The notes beneath the pieces are model-generated. The model saw only the letters and a program-made list of their open reading frames with translations, was not told the origin of the DNA and searched no databases. Below, in pieces: positions 17,704-25,076 of a stretch of 64,000 nucleotides of DNA (position 1 is its first letter; each line of letters opens with the position of its first letter). Source of the stretch: JAABVY01 sp964627935 (lineage in GTDB: Bacteria > Zixibacteria > MSB-5A5 > JAABVY01); NCBI GenBank assembly GCA_964627935.1, contig CAZVLB010000016.1, forward strand, positions 43,893 to 107,892. Reading direction: 5' to 3'. Made by a program: the position numbers and the translations under genes.

Positions 17704-17776
17704 AGCGCGAGACGGGTCTCGAACCCGCGACAACCAGCTTGGGAAGCTGGAGCTCTACCAACTGAGCTACTCGCGC
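17704..17776 (-). tRNA. tRNA-Gly (CCC anticodon)
   Basis: A full cloverleaf is visible on the minus strand: 7-bp acceptor stem GCGCGAG/CTCGCGC, D-arm AGCTCAGTTGGTAGAGCT, anticodon stem CCAGC/GCTGG with loop TTCCCAA, and T-arm GCGGGTTCGAGACCCGT. The anticodon CCC reads GGG glycine codons. The discriminator base is U, as in bacterial tRNA-Gly. The CCA end is not encoded. A run of T follows. Confidence 0.97.
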
Positions 17777-17889
17777 CAATGCCTGGAAAAATCTAACACA
17801 CTCGAATGGACAATGCAAGAAAATAATTATGTGGGGATGTTTTGTTGTGCTCCTGGATTCAGTAAGATAGTAATTGCAACAGGGGGGGA

Positions 17890-19359
17890 TTATTCTTTGC
17901 TCTTTTTCTTCATTTTGGCCCGTTCTTTGGCCTCAAAGGCATTCTTGTCGAAGGGAGCCACGATAATGCTGTCGCCGTACATTTCAAAAATTGTCGGACC
18001 GCGTTTGGTATCGATTTCCTTGTACTGCCGGCCGATATGTACCTGCACGCCGGTATAGGCTTCGCGCTCGGCAATCACGCAGGCATCCTTGATCTCATTC
18101 AGCTTCTTATCGATCTCCTGCTGCTGGACTTTTAATTCCTCGAATTGGTTTGGCAGGCTCTTTTTGAACTCTTCCAGCTTGGCCAGAACAGCGAGCTTTT
18201 TGGGAGGCAGTTTATTATTCATTTTTAGGCGATACAGATCCACCAGGGCCGCTTTGACCCGTTCTTCATCATTTTTCAACCGCGTGATTTCTGCCAAGAC
18301 GTTTTTTGACATTTCCATCAGTTTTGGATCATACGCGACCTTAAGAACTGTCTTGGTTCCGGCATCAGCGCCAAGAATCATAGCCTTTATTCTTTTGCGT
18401 GCGGTCAGATGTCCCCCAACTATCTTGCCTTTGGCGCCGATCATATCGATCCAGTCACGGGCATGAATACGGGAATTGACAGCCTCACCGCCGATGGTAA
18501 CGTTACCGCGGCTGTTTACCGTCTGGTTGATTATATATTTCATGGTCACATCGCCGCCGGCATTGATAACTCCATCGCCGCGCCCGATGAAACCGCCCTT
18601 GATTACCACATTGCCCTTGCAGACGATCTCGGCATCCTCAACATTTCCGCACACCTCCATGTCGCCCTCGACCAGGACCTTCATATCCGAGGTGATATTT
18701 TTCATGACCTTCAGGCTGCCCTTGCAGTTGATATTCCCGGTCGACAAATCGACACTGGCGGAGATCGTGGTCACAGGCTGCACACTGACAACCGATCCGG
18801 CATAGACGATCGTGCCGGCTTTGCTGGCCGATAATGTCATACCGTCCGAGGATAATTCCGTATTGGCGCCTTTGGGGATATTCTTATCCTTGCCGGGTTT
18901 GGCTGAGATTTCATTGCCAAAGACATCTTTGCCGGGCTTGCCCTCGGTGGGAGGAATTTTTTTGACCAGGACCTGACCCGGTTCGGCATTCAGGAGGAAA
19001 TCCATGTCGCGATAATCGATCCGGCCGTCATCACCCTCTTTGGGGGCAACCTTTCTTTCGGTCTCAAAGCACAGTTCAAAACTCGCCGCATGGCCGTGTT
19101 CAGGTTCGGTGCCTTTAGCCACCTCATGCTTGACATCAAATTCCTTATCAGCCACGATTTTCGTCACAGCATCCGGATCGATCCCGTTGGTGATTCCGGA
19201 GGCCTGCAGGTTCTTGATAATAGTCTCCTCGGTAACATTATCAGGCTGCACTTTCTCGCTGTCAATAACAAGAAATGCTTTCAGGTTATCGTTTGAGAAT
19301 GTTACCTTGAAGCCGTCATCGACTTTGGCCAGCTTCATATCTTTCGTTACAAGTACCAT
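17890..19359 (-). CDS. fapA: FapA (DUF342) family polymer-forming protein
   Basis: A 489-residue DUF342/FapA protein. It has an N-terminal alpha/beta region, the signature GKPGKDVFGNEI near residue 175, and a right-handed parallel beta-helix (about 200-350) of repeated hydrophobic-glycine units such as GNVVIKGGFIGRGDGVINAGG. A C-terminal coiled-coil (about 360-445) follows. FapA-type proteins occur in flagellar and polar gene clusters; in Vibrio FapA affects flagellar assembly. It is the last gene of the motility block. Confidence 0.87.
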   Translation of the reverse strand: MVLVTKDMKLAKVDDGFKVTFSNDNLKAFLVIDSEKVQPDNVTEETIIKNLQASGITNGIDPDAVTKIVADKEFDVKHEVAKGTEPEHGHAASFELCFETERKVAPKEGDDGRIDYRDMDFLLNAEPGQVLVKKIPPTEGKPGKDVFGNEISAKPGKDKNIPKGANTELSSDGMTLSASKAGTIVYAGSVVSVQPVTTISASVDLSTGNINCKGSLKVMKNITSDMKVLVEGDMEVCGNVEDAEIVCKGNVVIKGGFIGRGDGVINAGGDVTMKYIINQTVNSRGNVTIGGEAVNSRIHARDWIDMIGAKGKIVGGHLTARKRIKAMILGADAGTKTVLKVAYDPKLMEMSKNVLAEITRLKNDEERVKAALVDLYRLKMNNKLPPKKLAVLAKLEEFKKSLPNQFEELKVQQQEIDKKLNEIKDACVIAEREAYTGVQVHIGRQYKEIDTKRGPTIFEMYGDSIIVAPFDKNAFEAKERAKMKKKSKE

Positions 19360-19439
19360 TGCGTGTCCCCAATTGGCTGTCGCTTATCATGCATATTAAC
19401 TATGCCTGGAGAGATTTGCCCCTGCACATTTTCTTCCCC

Positions 19440-19844
19440 TCAGGATGTTGTTTCTTCTCTCTGCCGGGAGGAGAGTATTCTCCAATGCGCCCTCTCGATT
19501 ACCATTACGATTTCAAAGCTTTTAAATGGCTTGGTTATATATTCATCCGCTCCCAGCAGAAGAGCATCCCGGACAGTATAGGCATCGCCAAATGCCGTCA
19601 TTACTATCACGCCTGTTCCGGGATAATCCGTTTTAATAGTTCTAAGCAGATCAAAGCCATCCATGCCCGGCATCTTCACATCGGTGACCACCAGGTCGAT
19701 CTGTTCTGACTTAAAAGCCCTGATCGCCTCTTCACCGGATGATGCCAGGAGCACACGATAGCCTTCCTTCTCCAGAATCTTCTGCAGAAGATTGCGGAGC
19801 ATCTCCTCATCATCAACCACAAGTATAGTGGCATCTTCTCTCAT
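19440..19844 (-). CDS. Single-domain response regulator
   Basis: A 134-residue receiver domain with no output domain. The acidic pocket is D11/D12, the phospho-acceptor is Asp55 in VVTDVKMPGMDG, the switch Thr is in IVMTAF and the conserved Lys is in YITKPF. About 15 charged residues trail the domain. Located between the CheB-like gene and fapA, it may serve as the detached receiver of that esterase or act CheY-like at the motor; the sequence does not decide between these. Confidence 0.9.
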   Translation of the reverse strand: MREDATILVVDDEEMLRNLLQKILEKEGYRVLLASSGEEAIRAFKSEQIDLVVTDVKMPGMDGFDLLRTIKTDYPGTGVIVMTAFGDAYTVRDALLLGADEYITKPFKSFEIVMVIERAHWRILSSRQREETTS

Positions 19845-19875
19845 TTATCCTCCCGTAATACTTAGCCAAATCCCA

Positions 19876-20487
19876 TTATGTTCTGACTGTTTTACTAACT
19901 TTGATTTTCTGTTGTGACAACCCCTGCAAGTAACCGACAATCTGATCAATCTCCATTTCCACATTGCTTTCAGAATACTTCTCGTCAAAATTCTCAAATG
20001 CCGTCAGGGCCGAGGATTCCCGGCAGTAAACAAGTTTCCCGCCGCTATCCATGAGAAGCTCCAGCGATGCTTTCAGATCGCTGCAGTCCAGACCGGAGTT
20101 TGTCAGCATAACGAGTACCGTGTTGCCGTTGAATCTATCTACGCATTCGCGCACAACCCGGTTCCATTGATCACAAACAGAATTGGCGTCCTCGATAAAA
20201 CTCAGTGACATGGTCAGTTTGCTGCCATGACTATCAAAAACAGGGTAAGCGTTAAAGGGCAGGACATAAGCCCAGCCGTCCCTGACGATCTCCTCGTCCA
20301 CCAGTCTTACCAGGTTCAGGTTCGAGGTTTTGCTCCAGGCCGATGCTAAAGGCTCGGAGAAATCGGATTCCATATGTTGCATAACAACCACGGGCAGACT
20401 AAAATCTCTGCTCAGTCCGGATAAGATATCATTCACCAGGGGAGGTCCGCCCAGTGATGCTGCCAGGATTACAATTTGGTTTTGCAA
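19876..20487 (-). CDS. CheB-type methylesterase domain protein lacking a receiver
   Basis: A 203-residue stand-alone CheB catalytic domain. The predicted triad is preserved: Ser11 in ILAASLGG, His38 in VVMQHM, and Asp134 in MLTNSGLDC, where CheB has TGMGxDG. The usual N-terminal receiver is absent. CheB removes methyl or amide groups from chemoreceptor glutamates. The start is a TTG with AAGGGAAG about 9 bases upstream. The surroundings contain two free receivers but no receptor, CheA, CheW or CheR, so the substrate may not be a classical chemoreceptor. Divergence around the Asp motif makes the activity uncertain. Confidence 0.75.
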   Translation of the reverse strand: MQNQIVILAASLGGPPLVNDILSGLSRDFSLPVVVMQHMESDFSEPLASAWSKTSNLNLVRLVDEEIVRDGWAYVLPFNAYPVFDSHGSKLTMSLSFIEDANSVCDQWNRVVRECVDRFNGNTVLVMLTNSGLDCSDLKASLELLMDSGGKLVYCRESSALTAFENFDEKYSESNVEMEIDQIVGYLQGLSQQKIKVSKTVRT

Positions 20488-20652
20488 TACAGACTTCCCT
20501 TCTTTGTCCCTTTAAGACTTTATCGGCAGATTGGATAATCCGCTTAGGCGAGCTAAGGGATTATGTTACAAAATTTTCAGTCTGGGTCTTCGAATTCGCG
20601 TTTCAGATCGAAAATGAAGAATGCGGCGGTAAATTCGCGATAGATCGCGGGC

Positions 20653-21012
20653 TTACTTCAGTTCGCGGTCCCTAAGAAAGGAATCGGTGATTCTCTCAAT
20701 ATAATCCTTCAGCTTGTCCAGGTTGCGATCGAGTTTCTCCTGGTCCAGGTCGGGGCCGTATTTATGCGCTGTAGATGCTTCGAAGCCCATCTTTTCCAGA
20801 AACTTAGAAAGAAACTGAACCGATTCCAAAGCCAGCGCCACTACCTCGGTCAGGTCCTTTTTTATCTGCTCCTGATGATCGGTGAAAACCTTGAACTTGG
20901 CCGAGGCCACCGCCAGATTGATCGATGTCATGCGCACATCCTCGAGCATCTCGACAATCTCAGCCGGCAATATTCCGACCGGTTCCTGTTTATTTTTGAT
21001 TTCGCTTTCCAT
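20653..21012 (-). CDS. Small all-helical protein of unknown function
   Basis: A 119-residue protein predicted to be almost entirely helical, with heptad-like hydrophobic spacing (EIVEMLEDVRMTSINLAVAS, then KKDLTEVVALALESVQFLSK). It has no signal peptide and no recognised domain. The ATG overlaps the stop of the upstream receiver gene (TGATG), so the two are probably translationally coupled and could be partners. A four-helix signalling or phosphatase-like protein is possible, but nothing in the sequence proves it. About 165 bases without a gene follow before the CheB-like start. Confidence 0.6.
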   Translation of the reverse strand: MESEIKNKQEPVGILPAEIVEMLEDVRMTSINLAVASAKFKVFTDHQEQIKKDLTEVVALALESVQFLSKFLEKMGFEASTAHKYGPDLDQEKLDRNLDKLKDYIERITDSFLRDRELK

Positions 21013-21365
21013 CAGATTTTCAGCAGGTTACGGATCTTTTGTTTCAGTTCAGTCAGATCAGCCGATTTAACAACATAATCTTCGGCAAGCCAGGATTGAA
21101 AATTGTCCTTGTAGGTATTATAGGCCGTATTCAAAATAACCGGCAGTTCCTTGTTCTTTTGCTTGAGTTCGCTCAATGTTTCCAGGCCGTCCATGCCATT
21201 CATCTTCACATCCAGGACAACCAGATCAGGCATGTCCTGATCGACCAGATCGAGGGCTTCTTCGCCCGATCCTGCTACACGCACCTCATAACCCTCGCCT
21301 CCCAGTTCCATACTGTAGAGCTTCAGGAAATTGGCCTCATCATCAACTACCAGCACTTTTGCCAT
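21012..21365 (-). CDS. Single-domain response regulator
   Basis: A 117-residue CheY-like receiver. Asp8/Asp9 form the metal pocket, Asp52 in LVVLDVKMNGMDG is the phospho-acceptor and the conserved Lys lies in YVVKSADL. The switch position reads NTAYN. It begins 1 base after the upstream kinase-like gene stops, with GGAG before its ATG, so it is probably that kinase's cognate receiver. Confidence 0.92.
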   Translation of the reverse strand: MAKVLVVDDEANFLKLYSMELGGEGYEVRVAGSGEEALDLVDQDMPDLVVLDVKMNGMDGLETLSELKQKNKELPVILNTAYNTYKDNFQSWLAEDYVVKSADLTELKQKIRNLLKI

Positions 21366-21366
21366 T

Positions 21367-23112
21367 TTATCTCCTTGCCCGGGTCAGCTCGATATAAATC
21401 CGGGGCTGCCCGTTATAAGCGGATTCAATACCCATATTTCCACCGTTATATTTAAGCGCCTCCAGCGCCATACTTGACTTCAATGCTGATTTTCCGGCCT
21501 TCTTATTTATCAGCGCCGAAAATATGCTATCCTTACCCGTATCATCAGAATCGCTGGTAAACAGCACCTTTATGTAATTATCGGCAGATTCCAGGCTGAT
21601 TTTTACAGAAGTTTGCCCCTGCAGATGTTCCTCGATCATGCTCATAACTGTATACAGGGCATATTTTATCTGGTCACGACGGGCGCAGGTTACATACTCA
21701 TGCGATGATTGCGGTAGCTGTGATTCAAAGGATCTCATTTCCGAATGAACCTGGTAGAGATCAATCACTTCCGTTAAAAGCTCGGTCAGGTGGAATTCGC
21801 TTTTTTCCTGCGAGAATGAGCGTGAGAAATCCAGCACTGAGTTCAGGGCACTTTCCAGGCGGGCGCATTCATTGAAAATTATCTGGGCCTGCTCCTGCAG
21901 TGGCTCCGGAAGTTTATCCGACTTTATCATCAAAGAAGCGAATCCGCCGATAATCGAGGCCGGATTCCTGAGCTCGTGGGCGATATCATAAGTCAGCTCG
22001 CTCCATAAAGACAGCCGTTCGATCTTGAGCAGTTCATCCTGCATCTGCTTCAATTTCATATGCGCTGTTTTCAGCTCTTTCAGGTTCAATGCCAGGCTTT
22101 CCATCAAGCGCGTACGATCAATCGCAATCGCGGCCTGATTGGCGAAAACCTGCAATTGAGACAAAGCGGCATGGGAAATAGGCTTACCGGTGATCTGATT
22201 GTCCGCGGTTATTATTCCCAGCACCTTGTCATTGGAAATCATTGGAACGGCGGCAAACTGATCGACACCCATCAATCCGCAGACCTTGCATTTACCGGGA
22301 TATTTACACTGGCCACCGTAGATTATCATGCCACGGCGATCCTGGACCACATTTTCAATCAGGTGATTGCTTTCGCCCAGGGGAATTTGCAAAGCCCGGA
22401 TCCGTTCATTGAGGTTATTCTCGGTGACTTTTAGTGTTTGTATATAATCGTGCAGGACCTCATTGAGATTCTTATGTTCATCAGAAAGTGAGCCCCAGAT
22501 TCGTCCGGCTTCTTCGGGCGATGACGGCCCGACCGCCATATGCCCTTTCAGTGTGTTGGTTTCCGAATCCAGAAACATCAGGAATGCGCGATTAAGCCCC
22601 AGCCCCTGACGAGCTGTGACGGCAATCAATATGCGCTGCAGGATAGATTCGACGCTTAATGATGATCCCAGGGCCTCCGACACCTGCGAAAGAATGTCCA
22701 GTTCGGATTTGACCCGCAGGAGACCGCCCTGTAACGTTTTGACCTCGCTTATATCTTCAATGAAAAACTGTATTGCATTTTCCGGCCCGATTTTGCAGGC
22801 AGTTATATGACAGAATTTGAGTTCGCTCTGAAGATTCGAGAAGCTGAATTCCCTGATTTCTGCCTGATCATTATCGCCACACAGATTTTTAAGGGCCAGG
22901 CCCATCAATGATTCGATATAGCCGATATCATCGACCTGAAACAACTCCGAAAGAGGTGCTCCCAGAAATTTTTCCAGGGCCTGATTGGCCGCCAGGATAC
23001 GGCCATCCGGGGCTATCATAAATGACGGCCAGGGCAGCACACGAAGATTATCCGCGGCCGCTTTCAATCCGGGATCATTGGCAATACGGGCATTTATATC
23101 CGCAAGAGACAT
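21367..23112 (-). CDS. PAS-GAF histidine-kinase-like protein with a divergent ATPase domain
   Basis: A 581-residue cytoplasmic protein. A PAS domain spans about 22-125 (PSFMIAPDGRILAANQALEKFLG), a coiled linker leads to a GAF domain (about 150-345), and a DHp helix pair carries His379 in DIAHELRNPASIIGGF. The GAF holds C269, C275 and C278, a CxxxxxCxxC set that could bind metal or an iron-sulfur cluster. The C-terminal ATPase region (about 450-581) lacks a clear N-box Asn and the DxGxG and GxGxG loops. Phosphorylation may be lost or supplied in trans. No membrane segment is present, so it senses an internal signal. Confidence 0.82.
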   Translation of the reverse strand: MSLADINARIANDPGLKAAADNLRVLPWPSFMIAPDGRILAANQALEKFLGAPLSELFQVDDIGYIESLMGLALKNLCGDNDQAEIREFSFSNLQSELKFCHITACKIGPENAIQFFIEDISEVKTLQGGLLRVKSELDILSQVSEALGSSLSVESILQRILIAVTARQGLGLNRAFLMFLDSETNTLKGHMAVGPSSPEEAGRIWGSLSDEHKNLNEVLHDYIQTLKVTENNLNERIRALQIPLGESNHLIENVVQDRRGMIIYGGQCKYPGKCKVCGLMGVDQFAAVPMISNDKVLGIITADNQITGKPISHAALSQLQVFANQAAIAIDRTRLMESLALNLKELKTAHMKLKQMQDELLKIERLSLWSELTYDIAHELRNPASIIGGFASLMIKSDKLPEPLQEQAQIIFNECARLESALNSVLDFSRSFSQEKSEFHLTELLTEVIDLYQVHSEMRSFESQLPQSSHEYVTCARRDQIKYALYTVMSMIEEHLQGQTSVKISLESADNYIKVLFTSDSDDTGKDSIFSALINKKAGKSALKSSMALEALKYNGGNMGIESAYNGQPRIYIELTRARR

Positions 23113-23188
23113 AATACTCCATTTTTATTTCCCCCTGCTTTGTGCTTTTTCTGATGCTTCTGAATTGATTATGGAAATGTGAACATCA

Positions 23189-23800
23189 TCAGTCATCCTT
23201 GACGACATCCACCAATTCTTTGGCGATTTTTTCGGCAATGCGGTTTTCCAGCTCGGCGAATGCGTTCATTCTTTCCGGGTAGGTGGTCATCAGGCCGGGT
23301 TCGTTATATTCATCCAGGTCCAGATAGGCCAGCGACCTGTCGCCCACACGTGATTCCTCGAATCTCTTTTTCCTGACAATCTTCCCGCTGCGTGAATCGA
23401 TTATGCGCATTTCCGTTTTCAGGGAGAATCTGGTTTTGTGGGACTTAAACAGAAATGGCAGCACCGTGGATGAGTTCGTGCGCACATCGGCCTCCAGCAC
23501 CCTGACCCATACCAGGTATCCGGCATTATAACGGTCGGCTATATGCAGCTTGCGATTATGCGCATAGCGCTGTTCCGGTTCCAGATTGTTCAGATCCTCC
23601 TCTTCGGCCCAGACCAGGTTGAAGCGATTAATGCCCGACAGGATAAAACCGAGCCGGTCTTTCAGGGCCAGCTCGCTGTAACCATTATCAGGACCGACCA
23701 CATGCAGGACCAGCACCTCCGATGCCTGCAGCAGAGCAGGAAAAATTAACAGTACTGCCAGAATAACCAGGGCCGGCTTCAGGCGGAAATCAGACTTCAT
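23189..23800 (-). CDS. Secreted protein with TolB-N/LpoB-like appearance, unknown function
   Basis: A 203-residue protein from the ATG at 23800 (GGTGGAAA upstream). A signal peptide covers about residues 8-28 (ALVILAVLLIFPALLQAS). The mature part alternates beta strands and helices (EVLVLHVVGP, YNAGYLVWVRVLEADV, TEMRIIDSRSGKIVRKKRF), which resembles the periplasmic TolB-N/CsgG/LpoB/FlgT-middle fold. This resemblance is by eye only. In a flagellar block, an outer-membrane ring accessory like FlgT would be a plausible role. The start overlaps the upstream PilZ gene by 11 bases. An earlier start at 23824 is possible. Confidence 0.6.
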   Translation of the reverse strand: MKSDFRLKPALVILAVLLIFPALLQASEVLVLHVVGPDNGYSELALKDRLGFILSGINRFNLVWAEEEDLNNLEPEQRYAHNRKLHIADRYNAGYLVWVRVLEADVRTNSSTVLPFLFKSHKTRFSLKTEMRIIDSRSGKIVRKKRFEESRVGDRSLAYLDLDEYNEPGLMTTYPERMNAFAELENRIAEKIAKELVDVVKDD

Positions 23801-24305
23801 TTTCCACCTTCTGTGAAAACACATATTTTAGAAGAGTGCGGCGAATCTGCTCATCGAATGTAAAAACATCCTTATCGAGGTGCTCGAGCACTTCATCCGG
23901 CATCTCCTCCTTGAGCTGTTCCGGGCTCATGAATTCAATGCCTACCAGATGCGGCTCACCTTCATCATCGTCGACACGTTTTACCTTGCCGATTATGCCC
24001 GAGAGCATATCGGAATCCTTGAACGAGATTGCCATCACCAGGTAATCATCCTCATGAACCGTATACTCGGTTTCCATCAGCACACCGCCACCGGATATAT
24101 TGAGAACCGTGCCGGTGCAGGTCTGGTTATCATCCAGATCGAGATCAATTTCGGCGGTATTGAAGACCTTGAACTTGATCGGTGAGTTAATTTCCAGGCG
24201 CACATATTTGCGGCGCTTGTGCTGATAAACTTTGAAGGGCTTGCTGACCTTCATTTTTTTCTTGGCAGTCGTTTCCTTACCGACCGCATCTTGCTGGCGG
24301 GTCAT
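23790..24305 (-). CDS. PilZ-domain protein (c-di-GMP effector)
   Basis: A 171-residue protein with a PilZ domain at about 30-130. The c-di-GMP signature is complete: KRRKYVR supplies the RxxxR loop and VLNISGGGVLM the (D/N)xSxxG motif. A charged C-terminal helix ends in RRTLLKYVFSQ, which resembles the ending QRLVQYVFNYQ of the next upstream gene, so the two share a module. The start has GGAGG. c-di-GMP binding is expected. Confidence 0.9.
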   Translation of the reverse strand: MTRQQDAVGKETTAKKKMKVSKPFKVYQHKRRKYVRLEINSPIKFKVFNTAEIDLDLDDNQTCTGTVLNISGGGVLMETEYTVHEDDYLVMAISFKDSDMLSGIIGKVKRVDDDEGEPHLVGIEFMSPEQLKEEMPDEVLEHLDKDVFTFDEQIRRTLLKYVFSQKVENEV

Positions 24306-24317
24306 AAATCTATCCTC

Positions 24318-25076
24318 CTACAACAAACCTTTTTTGCGCATTTCAATCTGGTAGTTAAACACATACTGCACCAGTCGCTGTCTTTTTCTCTCGTTTAAAA
24401 CGAACAGCCCCTTGGGGAGTCTTTTCTTTTCTTCGGGTTTGAGATATTTATCGGCGTCTTCGCATACTATAAATTCAATGCCGGCATTCATGCGGTTCTC
24501 CGGAAGTTCCTCCTTGCGCCTGACTATGGCGAAGAAGTGGAAATCGAATCCGATGCCGTTATCCTTGAGCTTCATAGCCAGAAGATCATCTACTTCCAAT
24601 AATTTCAGGGTATTGATCAATATCCCCGAGGCGGAAAGATTGATCGATGATCCGGCATATTCCCTGGTATGTTCAAAATCTGTTTTGCCTGCGATGACAT
24701 CGGTTAAAATCTTGAATTCCACCGGGAAACTGATGCCCACCCGCACATAGCTGCGGCGTTGATGGCGAATCAGCTTTTCGGGCGGCCTGAGAATGTAATA
24801 GCGGCGGCCTTCCTTTTCGTATTCGCGCAGGATCCGGCTGTTGAAACGATAGGCGCCATCCTCACGGAATATGGTGACGATAAATCTGCCGGCTGTGCTG
24901 AATACGGGTTCGCCCGACAGCCAGACGGGGCGGTCTATTACAATACCCTCGGATGTTATATCATTTACCCGGGCAAAATACTGTCCGGATTCCTTTTCGG
25001 ATCCAAATTGCAGTTCCAGTTTCTCCCAGATCTGCAGATTGATCTTGGATGTAGACGCTGTCTCAAGCGGGCTCAT
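24318..25076 (-). CDS. YcgR-like PilZ protein, probable c-di-GMP flagellar brake
   Basis: About 252 residues. The N-terminal half is a YcgR-N-like beta-barrel (about 10-105) and the second half is a PilZ domain (about 108-215) with HQRRSYVR and SINLSASGILI, both c-di-GMP-binding motifs. YcgR-type proteins bind c-di-GMP and slow the flagellar motor by contacting its rotor or stator. The C-terminus shares the RQRLVQYVFN-type helix with the downstream PilZ protein. The ATG at 25076 is used; a GTG two codons upstream (25082) is also possible. It overlaps the DUF2225 gene by 14 bases. Confidence 0.85.
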   Translation of the reverse strand: MSPLETASTSKINLQIWEKLELQFGSEKESGQYFARVNDITSEGIVIDRPVWLSGEPVFSTAGRFIVTIFREDGAYRFNSRILREYEKEGRRYYILRPPEKLIRHQRRSYVRVGISFPVEFKILTDVIAGKTDFEHTREYAGSSINLSASGILINTLKLLEVDDLLAMKLKDNGIGFDFHFFAIVRRKEELPENRMNAGIEFIVCEDADKYLKPEEKKRLPKGLFVLNERKRQRLVQYVFNYQIEMRKKGLL

